In this document: piece after piece, positions 10,142 to 21,081 of the stretch
Layout: each line of letters begins with the position of its first letter
Position numbering within the stretch: position 1 is the first letter of the stretch
DNA from: Lactuca virosa
Taxonomy: Eukaryota > Streptophyta > Magnoliopsida > Asterales > Asteraceae
Length of the DNA: 64,000 nt
NCBI GenBank assembly: GCA_928212115.1
Contig: CAKMRJ010005634.1
Span: forward strand, 174,221,194 to 174,285,193
Direction of reading: 5' to 3'
Program-made: the position numbers and the translations under genes
The notes under the pieces: generated by a model
What the model saw: only the letters and a program-made list of their open reading frames with translations
Database searches by the model: none
What the model was told of the DNA's origin: nothing

Positions 10142-13100
10142 TGTTGGGTTGAATAAGTGTTGCGTCATGGGCTCGGTCCTTAGCCCAGTTTTGCTATCCG
10201 GTTGGGCCTGTCCAACTGTGATTGTTTTTGTTTAGGGTTTAGTATTTAAGGTGCATGCATGCAGCTTTTATGATTAGTGTAACGCCCGTGTTTCTAGGCT
10301 AGGCATTAATATTGACATACTGGTCTAGGTTAACCTTTGTAACTCATTTAGAAGAAATGAAAAGGAATTATGTGAATTATGTGTTTTATGCTTAATTATT
10401 AGGGTTTAATTAATTAAGAATAAAAATGAGCGTCAAAATTAAATTTTAGATAAAGACAATATCTATTAAGAAACTTGTAGTGGGCGTGACAAGGATTACG
10501 AATATATAAAGAATGCCGAAATCCGAGTTATAACGAAGAAGTTATAACCTGTCGAAGTTTCGCGACAAACCGGCACGGGGCCGAATGTCGTAAAAAGTGA
10601 GTTTTTAATAAACTACTTTTTACCTTAGTGATCTAAACGAAACTCGTAGTGTTCGTTAAACCGAGAAGTTCGATAAAAAGAACGCCCAAATCTGACTTCG
10701 TATGAGGAAGTTATGATTTTTCGAAGTTTCAGCTTAGCAGTAGACAACTAAAAACTTGAATTTTAGATCGAGTGACTTTTAGCCGACATGACCTAAACGA
10801 GAATCGAAGGTCTCGTCATTAGTAGCACAACAGTAAAAAGTCTGACGAAAACGGACGTCGGATGAAGAAGTTATGAATTTTTAACGGATTTACCAGTCCC
10901 GGTCTGTTAAAAATAATAATATAAAAATAAAGTCAAAATTTTCCGACGAAGTCTAAACGAAAGTTGTAGAGAATAATTTTCTCTAGGCGTACATATAAAG
11001 AACGTCAAAAACGGAGCCCGTATGAGAAAGTTATGGAATTTACAAGATTTGGCACAATTTTCGAGAAATTTCAGATGAGTCATCTTGGACACGTCACCCT
11101 TCGCATGCAGCCTCCACGTGGCATCTTCTGATTGGACCGCAGCCTCGCGTGGCAACCACTGATTGGTCCGAAGTCGTCACCCTTCTTCCCCATTGGACCG
11201 AAGTTCGGTCCACTTAGAAGCCTCCACTTGTCCGAGCTTCGTACGTGGCCTTCGCAGGAGCTGCCCCGTGTCCGACCTTGCTGAGTCATCCGAAGCGTGG
11301 CATGTCCGAAGACCGACGTGTGTCTGCTGACTCCTCGCATCCGAAGCCACCTGCCCCCCTCGGTCCGAAGCTCTCCCCTATAAATAGTGGCCTTGCGAGA
11401 CTTCCCGGGTAATTTTGGGAAATTGCCCATTTTTACCCCTTTTTCAATATTTTGGTTATTTTGACCTCCCCCGATGCCCCGAGATCATTTCCAATGCACG
11501 GAACACGTCCCGGAGTGCCCGAGAAGCCGAAAAATTTATCTTTTCGGTTTTGAAGCCCGACCCTTCGCAGAGCCCGGTTTCTCAATAAAACTCCCGGTTT
11601 TATTAGAAACGATCGTTTTAGGCAACGGAGTGCTGCCCGATTATCGTTAAATCAAGTGAGTGTGTAGTCACTTTCACCTTACACATAGATATGAAGTATT
11701 TACCTTAAAATACGTGCTATGTGTAAATATATTAATTGTTTATTTGAGGTCACTGTTGAATTGATGTTTTATACAAGTTTTAAACTGTATATATATTTTT
11801 ATCTACAAATATGTTGGGTAAAACATGGGTAGATGAATTAGATGATGTGTGATGAAATAAAAGTGATGAGCGGTATCGATGTTTAAGATGATCTAGTCAT
11901 CTAGCAGAGTATAGACAACGGCCACATACTATTTTAGATAGCCCAGTGGAACGTTAGTAGACTTGTAATCGGTACGTATGTTTGAACTATATGTTCATTA
12001 GGTGTTTTTGAACTATGTGTTCATCTGTTAGTTCTTCTTTTTGACACTATTACGTGTCGGGGTACGGGAGCGTACGGGTGTACTTTATCAGTATTTTCCC
12101 TATACTTTTATTTGGAAGAGCTTTGGAGTCTTTGTTCTTTTATGAAGTGATCGGACGAGCTTCATGAGTTAGTGATATAGATCATGAGTTAAATAGTGGG
12201 TGTGTGATGAAAAGTGAGTTGGATAGATGAGATGATCAGTGATATAGATCATGAGTTGAAAGTAGTGGTGAAATATGGGAAAAGCTTTTACCCAAATGTT
12301 GGCGTGAGTGGTGCAATATGAGAAAAGCCCTTACCCAACGTTGACCCCCGTCATTCAGTAGAGTATGTATGACAACCATGGACTGTTCTAGACGGTCTGT
12401 GGAACACTAGCAGGCTCGCAACCTGTAGGTGTTAATGGACTTGAGTGTTCATTCGCTGTACTCTAAGACCCCCGTCATTCAGCAGAGTATGGATGACAAC
12501 CATGGACTGTTTTGACGGTTTGTGGAGCAGTAGCAGGCTCATAACCTGTAGGTGTTAATGGACTTAAGTGTTCATTCGTTGTACTCTATTCCCCTCATAA
12601 GTGCCTTTAGGGCATGTAAGGCTGGGGAAACCCCTTAAGTATGTTCATCAGCTGTATGGAAAACCCATTGACATGTATTGCGGGGAGGAACTCCCATGGG
12701 AAATACCGTCGATGAATAAGAGCTATGGACTAGCACATGGCGACGATGTGACTTCGTGCCTATTTGACATAAATTGCTGAAGGAAAGCAATGTTGTCACC
12801 TTGTTGGTTGTTTTATGTTAGGATGTCTTGTTTGACATAACTTGCTGAGGGAAAGCAATGTTGTCACCCCGATGTTTGTTTTATTTGACATAACTTGCTG
12901 AGGAAACCCCAAAGCAATGTTGTCACCCCTAGTGATAATCCTTAGGCTAGGTCCCTTATAATAGTTGTTTTAGGGACATAAAATGAGGATAATGGGAATG
13001 GGTAAGTAGGGTTATTTTGGTTGATGGAATTAATAAATTTATTGTTGATTGAGAACTTAATAAGTTTATTATTTATTGTGGGTTGAAAACCCTATATGCT

Positions 13101-13638
13101 CACCAGACTCCCAAGCCTGACCCACTCAGTTTAATTGTATCACAGGTATCGATACGAAGTTGCTTTACACTGAGAGATTAAAAGAGAAGTAGATCACTAG
13201 TGTAAATGAATGTAAGTTTTGTTTATGCTTATGTTTTGTATTGACAATGACATCCTAATGGTTGAAGTGAATAAAATACATTTCTTCGGAAATGATTTAA
13301 TAACATATTTATTATGTTTTTCTGGGAACAAATTCCGCAACACTTTTAATCAAATGATTACTCTGAAATTATTTCAAAAGCATAAATTAAACCGGTCTTT
13401 TCTGGCCGTGAATTTGGGGATGTCACAATTAGCGCTTTTGATTATTATTCCATAGATTGTACTACAAACCCTAGCTCGCCTCTACAGTGGAAGTTCTTTG
13501 TCGAGCTCTGCTGAGGCGTGACTACATTTGAATCATTAAGCATTATTTGATTCTATATCTTGCTTATTGTGTTTGTTTTGCTTATTTTTTTTAACCTGTT
13601 GAAAGATCTAATCGATCTAACAGTTTTGCAACTCTTCA
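10142..13638 (+). repeat. 5' LTR of the Copia element (interrupted)
   Basis: Consists of 10142-10277 plus 13433-13638, 342 bp in total, equal in length to the 3' LTR at 32177-32518. It is split by a solo Gypsy LTR with ATTAG duplicated on each side. TATTTAAGG near 10248-10256 is a plausible TATA element. Confidence 0.9.
10278..13427 (+). mobile_element. Gypsy solo LTR inside the Copia 5' LTR
   Basis: Runs from TGTAACGCCCGTGTTTCTAG to GGGGATGTCACA, 3,150 bp, with target duplication ATTAG at 10273-10277 and 13428-13432. It is the same family as the solo LTR at 9860-34628 and the LTR at 1-663, but longer. A TATA box CTATAAATAG lies at about 11380-11389. The region 12260-12600 contains two long imperfect tandem copies built on CCCGTCATTCAG and CAACCATGGACTGTT. 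12755-12930 contains three copies of TTTGACATAA followed by AAAGCAATGTTGTCACC. No internal element sequence is present. Confidence 0.9.
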
Positions 13639-13640
13639 AT

Positions 13641-13652
13641 TGGTATCAGAGC
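13641..13652 (+). promoter_or_regulatory. Copia primer binding site
   Basis: TGGTATCAGAGC begins two bases after the LTR end. It is the exact complement expected for the initiator-Met tRNA 3' end. Confidence 0.9.
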
Positions 13653-13834
13653 AGGAGACTGTGTAATTCATACACATCTCTTCTGTTGAAGAAGATCTTA
13701 GGGTTTTCCGCTTAGATTGATATTACTAGAGCCGTCATCTGCTATTGACGTGGTTCTTTAAATATTCGATCTTACCCTAACATTATTTACAAGTCTGATC
13801 TTAAGCAGGTTTTTAAACAAACATCGACACATCC

Positions 13835-15256
13835 ATGGACGATTCTCAGTCAAACCCAATCAACATCTCAAACAGCATAGGATCGACGACAAGGATTCCG
13901 ATTTTATACACTCAAGATTATGAGTTCTGGGCGCATCACTTTGAAGATTACGTGATTGGCTCAGAAGATAATGGATACTTGATCTGGGAGGCGATCACAG
14001 TCGGTCCATTCGTTCATGCAAGTACCTCAAGAGTTGTCAAAACTCAAAAGGAATATAATCAACTCATCAGTGACGTGAAAGATATACCTCAAGATGAGAA
14101 GGAAAAGTTTCAATGCAATATCAAAGCTTTAAGGATGATAAGGTTTGCATTACAGTCAGACACATTTCGGTTGGTAAGCTCTTGCACGACAACAAAGGAA
14201 ATATGGGTAAGGTTGAGGGAATTATACTCTACAGATGAAGATCTTGAGCATTCAATCCAAACACTGTTGCTCTCAGAATTTGGTGATTTCAAGCAGAAGC
14301 CTGAAGAAAAGCTTGTTCAAACCTTCGATCGATTCAATCATCTCTTAAGTAAGATGATCAAGCATGGGATCGAAAGGAAGGTCATTGAACAAAAGGTAAC
14401 ATTCATGAATGGCCTTAGATCGGAATGGATGGCTGTAGTGTCAACAGTAAAGGCTCATGAACAGTTCAAAAGTTATTCTCTTGCAAAACTGGTGGGGATA
14501 CTGAAGTCGCATGAGAATGCCTTGACTAAAGAAATGAATGTGGTTTCTAGCATGGGATCCTTAGCCCTAATCTCAAAAGGTAAGAACACTGCTGAGGAAG
14601 AAGAAGATTTAGATCTATCTGAATATGATCTAACAAGCGAAGACTATGCTCTGATGGTGTCAAATCCCAAGAAGTTCATCAAGAGAAGGTTCTCAACAAA
14701 CAAGAACCGAAACTGGCAAGGCAGTTACAACGCGGAGAAAGCAAAGGAACAACCGAAAAGTGTTTCTCAGACGGAAGAACCAAAGAAGGAAGCGAAACTT
14801 GGAGGTGACTCTGGCTTTACCTGTCACTACTGTGGAGGTAAAAATCACTTCGCTAAAGACTGCATGCTGAGAAAGATGACTGAGAAGAACGAGGATGAGG
14901 ACGAGGAAGCGAACCTCACAAGGCGTTTGGAGGAAATTAGGAAGAAGAAAGCAGGATCTAACAACACTATGAATGCTCTCATTGTGCAGGGAAATGTTGC
15001 TGATGATGAATTTGGAGGTGTTGAAGTTTGGTCGACTGATTCAGAGGACGAAGAAGTGAGGAAGCCGACTCATGGCAGGGCTCTGTTGGTGAAGGAAGAG
15101 AATACTATAGGAAGGTGTTTGATGGTGACTTCTGGAGTGTCACACATGCGAGGCTATACCACTGAAGGGGAACATGATGAAGATAAGGAGAGAGAGAAGA
15201 CCGCTGTTTTGCAGCGAAACCTGTCAGTCAGCAGATCAATGAATGCGACGAGTTGA
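13835..15256 (+). pseudogene. gag: Copia Gag, N-terminal and nucleocapsid part
   Basis: Structural protein of the virus-like particle. It starts at MDDSQSN (13835), after a leader of about 180 bases from the primer site. Residues about 20-230 form the gag domain typical of plant Copia (YEFWAHHFEDYV near the start, then a helical region with LLSEFGDFKQKPEEKL). A basic linker leads to one zinc knuckle, CHYCGGKNHFAKDC, near residue 330. An acidic stretch rich in DE follows. The 473-residue frame ends at TGA 15254-15256. The polypeptide evidently continued in another phase, because the next frame begins within four bases and carries on the coiled-coil part. This is a frameshift, so the copy is inactive. 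Confidence 0.85.
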
Positions 15257-17214
15257 TCCAGAAGGTACAATCTATTCTTATCTCTCTAAATATCCCTATC
15301 ACCAACTATGAAAAGGAACTCAATGGATTAAAATCCAAATTTTCTAGTCTAAGTGGAAGTTTAACTCAAACTCGCGTCACAAACTCTAACCCAACTGATC
15401 AAATCAGCAGGGTGTCATCGAAGAGTGAGGAGAGGCGAATGTGGATTGAGCAGAAGGAGAAGGAGTTGATTAGATCTAGGGACGAAACAATTTATTTGCA
15501 AAGAGACAATTTGAAGCTTTTAAAACAACGAAATGTTTTTTGTTTAATAGCTAAGCGTTTATATACCAATATTACTCAATTACATCTCGATTGTGAAATA
15601 GGGAAGAAGATACATCGTATGATTTTACCCTTCCTTGAGTTAAAGGATGATGAAATCGATGCCGATGCATATGATTGCGAAAATGTTGTTTCTTCTGAGG
15701 ATATTTCTCCTGCTTACAGAATTGGTCTTGACAAAATAGCATCCTTCATAAAGTCCAAAGACCATAAGGACATGCTCAAAAATTTGTTGGATGAAAATGA
15801 CAAATTGAAAATCCAAACCGAAACTGTACAGAAATTTGACTCGTTGAATGCTAAGTTGAGTTCAGAAAATAAAATTGATGTTGAAAATACTTCTGAATTC
15901 GATGAGGATGATGATATGAGTGTCATTTCTGTGGAAGATGAGGTTGACTGTTCAGAATTTGTCAAAAGCGAACCCGAAACTAACAAAAATCTTATTTCTG
16001 AAAATTCGGTTGAGTTCGCTCGTTTGTCCAAAGACAAGACCTAAGTCCTTAAAGAAAAGGCAGTAGTGTATCAAAAGGTCCAAACGACTCCAAATCAGGT
16101 GTACAAAGTTAATGGAGTTACTCAGCAACAAACAATCGAACTAACAACAATAGTAGCAGAAGATAATGCTGAAGGATGTGATGAATATTTCTAGTCAGCA
16201 CCTATTGATAATGCCGATGAAACAGTAGGTCTGTTGCAGAAAACATCGTGGAGAGTAAAAGGAAGGTATGTGGCAGAACCACTTAATGATCCTTCTCGTT
16301 TTGATGAGCCTAGCACAAGTGGTGCCAAAATGCCTTCAGACGAACAAGTCATAGTGACTAGCGAAACCTCTTCAGTTAAGAGTGAAGCTTTTGTTCAAAA
16401 ATCTGATAAAAAGGCTAACATTCACAGAAATCCAAAACAGGTGAAAGAACGAAAGCATCAAAGGAATGTGAGGTACAAGAAAAACCTCACTGAAAGGAAG
16501 CAGTTCTGGCGATCTCAAAATCCCAACTACGTTCGCTATGAAAAACCGTCTAAACAAAAGGAAAAAGGAAAAGAAAACTCCAGCATTCACACTCAGCATG
16601 GAGCAAACAACCGAAGACAGAGTTTCGGTTCTCAAAATCAATCTAACCGAAAGAAGAGTTTCGGTCCTCAGAACCAACCTAACCGAAAGAAGAGTTTCGG
16701 TCCTCATCATCAATCCAACCGAAAACAGAGTTTCGGTCCATCAAAGAATATCTACCGAACTCAAGGTTTCGGTTCTCGAGAGGAGAAAAACCAAAAGGGT
16801 GGTTTCGGTTCTAGACTAATCAGCAAGAAGAACCGAAGGGAAGGTGATTTTGGCTCTCACCCACAAAAGAGCTACATCCGAAAAGAGAACTCCGTTTCCA
16901 AATCTCATTTCCCCAGTTCTAACCATCACTTACAGCATGATCAAAAGGGAAAAGAAAAACTTTGTCCAGAAAATGCAAAGAATTCATCAATTAAGCCTGA
17001 TGTTGATCGAAAGTATGCTAACGTAAAATACACATATTCGGCAACACCACCTAAAGTGCTTAAATCAGATAAAATCAAAGTTTTCACCTTAAAAAGAAAA
17101 TATGAAATAACGTTAACAAAAAGAACCTTTTTAGTTGATGTTTCGCTTACAATTCCCTACTCTGTAAAAGTCTCACGAGGACCCAAGAAACTTTGGGTTC
17201 CTAAATCTGCTTAA
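15253..17214 (+). pseudogene. Copia Gag C-terminal coiled-coil and low-complexity region
   Basis: One phase runs from 15253 to 17214, broken by stops near 16042 and 16192. The first part is predicted by eye as coiled coil (LDENDKLKIQ, KELIRSRDETIYLQRDN) and is followed by an acidic stretch. The second part is basic and contains tandem 12-residue repeats around NRKKSFGPQNQ (about 16600-16840). It ends at a TAA followed by TTTTGCAG and then the protease frame. In the Sirevirus SIRE1 a stop codon separates gag and pol, and this position would match it. A splice acceptor is the other reading. Confidence 0.7.
16600..16840 (+). repeat. 36-bp coding tandem repeats
   Basis: About six degenerate units encode the 12-residue pattern SFGxxNQxNRKx. 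In DNA the units alternate AACCGAAA and TTTCGGTT, which are reverse complements, so the array is also a run of small potential stem-loops. Confidence 0.75.
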
Positions 17215-17217
17215 ATT

Positions 17218-17545
17218 TTGCAGGTTATACGTGACGAGCAGTTTGACGATGAATGGTACATAGACAGTGGCTGCTCGCGTCACATGACAGGAAGAAGGGA
17301 AGAACTGAGGGAGTTTCGGTCCCTTACAAATGGTGGAAGTGTCAAGTATAGTAAAAACTCTTATGGCACGATCAAAGGTTATTGTATGATTACCAATGGC
17401 GAGTTCTCGATAAGAAAAGTGGCGTATGTTGAGGGTTTGCAACACAACCTTATCAGTGTTTCTCAACTGGTAGTTGGTACTGGGCTAAAGGTGTCATTCG
17501 ACGACGAGGGATCAAAGATTATTGAAAAGAAGTCAAACAATACTT
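17218..17545 (+). pseudogene. Copia aspartic protease
   Basis: Processes the Gag-Pol polyprotein. The active-site context WYIDSGCSRHMTG lies near 17253-17291, followed by a typical LISVSQL segment near 17448. The sequence jumps at about 17545 straight into the integrase core. The GAG-pre-integrase segment and the first integrase catalytic Asp region are missing (roughly 0.4 kb by comparison with usual Copia order). Confidence 0.85.
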
Positions 17546-18243
17546 GTTGTAGTGGATGACTTCTCTCGATTTACCTGGGTATTCTTTTTGAAGCAGAAAT
17601 CGGAGGCCACTCCTAAACTTAAACTCTTTATCAAGCAAATAGAAGTCCAGCAAAGATTGTTCGTAATATAAGAAGTGACAATGGATTGGAGTTTAAGAAT
17701 AAAGAATTTGAAGAGTTTCTTGCAGAGAAAGGAACTACTCACAACTTCTCGGCTCCGTATACTCCACAACAGAATGGTATTGTCGAAAGGCAAAACCGAT
17801 CTCTGTGTGAAGCAGCCCGAACTATGTTGAGTTTCGCTTCATTACCTCTGTATTTCTGGGCTGATGCCATTGCTGCTGCATGCTTTACGCAGAACATATC
17901 TTATCTCAACAAACGCTTTTCGATCACTCCATATGAGATCTTAAACAACCGAAAGCCAAATGTCAAGTTTTTCCATGTGCTCGGTTCAAGATGCTTCATC
18001 TTTAATTCAAAGGAGCACCGAAATAAATTTGATGTGAAAGCAGATGAAGGAATCTTTCTGGGTTATTCCTTAACCTCAAAAGCATATAGGGTTCTCAACA
18101 AACGTTCAAAGAAAATCGAGGAGACCTATTATGTTACCTTCGATGACAACTACGTCAGGAGACTCAAAACCACCGAAGGTTCTGTGGGGGGATATATTTC
18201 CAAGTTCTGGTCAAGTTACAATACCTATTTCGAACCTATTTGA
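17546..18243 (+). pseudogene. Copia integrase core, 5' truncated
   Basis: The DDE-type integrase would insert the cDNA. VVVDDFSRFTWVFFLKQKSE starts just after the deletion junction. A frameshift near 17655 separates it from the stretch with the second catalytic Asp (SDNGLEF) and the Glu (NGIVERQNRSL). The C-terminal part with FHVLGSRCF and FDVKADEGIFLGYS is intact. The first catalytic Asp is absent, so the enzyme is dead. Confidence 0.85.
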
Positions 18244-19279
18244 ACAATACATGCTGCTGTTTGATAAGCCCGAAAAGGCCATTCTCTCTGAATCTCAAGC
18301 TGCAGACAACAAGGTAGATAACTTGAAGAAGATAATCGATGAAGCTGCAACGAATATAGAAGAAAACCAACCTGTTGAAACCAACAAGCCAGACACGAGT
18401 GAACCTCAAAAAGATTGCTCTCATGCTCAGGGGGAGGGTTCGTCTGATCTTCCCAATCAAGATTCAACATTCGAGGGGGAGAACTCTGCAACCGAAAGTC
18501 AAGTCCAAGTGGAACATTCTGATCCTGAAACTGAGGAAGTCTCATCTTTCGAAGTGAAAGATTCTAATCCTGCAACAGAGGAAGTATCATCGTTCAAGGG
18601 GGAGAATGTGAACATTAACGATGATGACACTCAATCGGAGATTGAAGTAGAAGTGAACGCTGAACTGGATCCTTCATTCGATCCTAATTATCCTCCACTC
18701 ATCAAATGGACCAAAGATCATCCTCAATCACAAGTTATTGGTGATTCCTCGGAAAAAGTTCTCACAAGATCTCAACTAAAAGCGAAACGAACAACACTTT
18801 TCTCTAAAGTAGAATTTTGCATGTTTAACTCTTTCGTCTCAAAAGTCGAACCGAAGACAGTCAAGACTGCACTTGATCATATTGATTGGGTACAGGCAAT
18901 GCAGGATGAACTCAATGAGTTTGAACGAAATAAAGTGTGGAGACTGATTCCGACACCAAAAGATGCTTCTGTGGTTGGTTTAAAATGGGTATTCAGAAAT
19001 AAAATGGATAAGGAAGGGAATGTCATACGCAACAAGGCGCGGTTGGTTGTAAAAGGTTACTATCAAGAGGAGGGCATAGACTATGAAGAGACCTTCGTTC
19101 CAGTAGCGAGGTTAGAATCGGTTCGCATTTTTCTTGCCTACGCTGCACACAAAAACTTCGAAGTCTTCCAAATGGACGTAAAGTGTGCCTTCTTAAACGG
19201 TGAACTGGAAGAAACTGTGTACGTAGAACAACCACCGGGCTTTGTGAACGAAAAATATCCAGATCACTGCTACATCTTG
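18244..19279 (+). pseudogene. Copia integrase/RT linker and reverse transcriptase N-terminus
   Basis: In a new phase after a frameshift near 18190, an acidic linker (18244-18760) leads to the RT domain: WVQAMQDELNEFERNKVW, GLKWVFRNKMD, ARLVVKGYYQEEGIDY, and the first catalytic Asp in FQMDVKCAFLNG. It stops after PDHCYIL. The palm region with the YVDD box is gone, replaced by the chromovirus. RNase H resumes at 26151. Confidence 0.85.
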
Positions 19280-19830
19280 GAAACAATTTTTGAGAGAATT
19301 TGAGAGAATTTTTCATAAAAGAAACAATTTTTCCAAAAGAGTAAAGGACTTTTGAGAAAAGCAGAACGGAGCAGTATGTACGATCAGTCAGCGCCTGAAC
19401 GGTGATTTCCCAAAATACCCTTACATTATGTGTTATGAGATATGATATGCATGCTAGAGTAGGCTAGGTATTCATATTAGGACTAGAGTGGCCAAATTTG
19501 TGATGCCTTAGCCTAGGAGTTACTGCTACTATGAGATACTTCGAGAATAAGTAGGTATCAGCGAGGAATTTATGAGTGGTCTACTAGAGAGTAGTCTGAG
19601 TTCAGTGAGATATAGAGTACTTGTGATCTGGGATCCTAGGAGGAGGACTTGGGGTGAATACCGATGCGCTGTGGAAGGTAGTATAAGGGCCCGTACTACT
19701 GGAAACACCGGATCGGTGAGCAGTCCAAGTAAGAATCCTTAGGGTGCTGAAGAACAAGTAGGGTTGAGTATCGAGTGCGAGTATACTTTCACGAGTCTCT
19801 GATTCTTTTGTATTGTGTTTCAGAGACATC

Positions 19831-21016
19831 ATGGTTGGGACGCGCCACCACCCAGGAGGCAGTGGTACCAGTGGTACCAGCGATGAGGAGATTCGTAGGT
19901 TGATTCACAAGGAGGTGGCTGTGGCCATTCGAGCTGAGATACCAGAGATGTTCGGGTCTATCAAGACCACACTGATCGAGACTTTTGATAAGCGGTACGC
20001 TGCTCTTACTGAGGCTGCTGTTGCTGCGGCCACCGCAGCCGTCGCTGCTGCTAGGCCGTAGGGGGGTGACTCGTTGCTGTACCGAGAGTTCAGCAACACA
20101 AAGCCACCAGAGTTTGATGGGACGCATGACCCGATTGCTGCGATGAGGTTGATTTCTGATATCGAGGGATGCTTCTACACCTGCTTGTGTCCAGAGCATC
20201 TGAGGGTTCGGTTTACGCTGAACCAGTTTCGTTTGGGAGCGAAGGACTGGTGGAAGTTTGTGACGGCAGACTTCACTACGACATAGCATACTGCGGTGAC
20301 CTAGGAGAGGTTCACCACGATGTTTCGAGATGAGTATGTTCCCCCTGTGGAGAGGGAACGACTGGCCTAGGAGTTCTTATCCCTCAAGCAGGGAACTGAG
20401 TCTGTGACGGTGATTACGAGGATGTTTCACGAGAGGGCGTTGTTTTGCCCTGAGCACGTGTCGACTGAGCAGGCACGTATGAGCCGGTACTTGAGCATAC
20501 TGAGGAGGGATATCCGTGAGTTCGTGGCGAACTCGTCATACCGTACATTTGCCGAGCTTCAGGCCAATGCCTGGAAGCGAGAGATTGAGCTGGAGACTCA
20601 GGTCAGGGAGGAGGCCGAGTCTCAGAGGAGGGACAGGCGACCGGTACAGGCGCAGCCGACAGCCAAACGGGCAAAGCCCGCTGATTCAAGATCTGGGGGT
20701 CCGAAGGGCCGCACTTGTGGGAAGTGCGGCAAGAGTCACGAGGAGATGTGCAGAGCTGGGGTGTGTTACAAGTGTGGGAAGGAGGGGCATTTCGCGAGGG
20801 ATTTCCCCAAGGGATTCTCGGTTTGCTTTCATTGCAACCAAACCGGCCATCGGAAGGCCGAGTGCCCTCAGCTACTACAGGGATCAGCACAGGGGTCTAC
20901 ACCTGCTGTTAGAGCTACCGAGGTCCGGCCAGCGAAGGCCGAGGCACCGAAGGCTCGCGGGAGAGCCTTCCAGTTGACAGCGGAGGAGGTCCGCGCAGCG
21001 CCCGATGTCGTGGCCG
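19831..21016 (+). pseudogene. gag: Chromovirus Gag
   Basis: Starts at ATG 19831 (MVGTRHHPGG) directly after TTGTATTGTGTTTCAG. An Ala-rich helix is followed by the gag domain (FDGTHDPIAAMRLISDIE, then WWKFV) and zinc knuckles near the C-terminus. Four stops interrupt it (20059, 20284, about 20302 and 20368). Three are CAG or CAR changed to TAG, and one is TGG to TAG. The first knuckle reads CYKCGKEGHFARDF, with the last Cys replaced by Phe. The second, CFHCNQTGHRKAEC, is intact. It would have joined protease through the intron-like segment that follows. Confidence 0.85.
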
Positions 21017-21081
21017 GTATGTATTCTTTTACTTACCTACTTTGAGTTTGAGATTTTGTGGTTATATTGTGTTATGCTTAG
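21017..21081 (+). other. Putative 65-nt intron at the gag/protease junction
   Basis: Begins GTATGTATTC and ends ATGCTTAG, is T-rich and contains stops in all relevant phases. Removing exactly this segment puts the gag frame (ending PDVVA) in phase with the protease (FDSGA) with no missing residues. Unspliced RNA would stop after about nine more codons at 21043-21045. The second chromovirus has a 69-nt segment at the same codon (47540-47608). Confidence 0.65.

Noticed and set aside
10907..11430. Minus-strand frames of 82 and 116 residues
   Set aside because: They lie inside a solo LTR across its promoter, with no recognisable motif.
19813..19831. Earlier start for the chromovirus gag at 19813
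   Set aside because: The upstream codon is not ATG; the first ATG in phase is at 19831, right after the acceptor-like tract.
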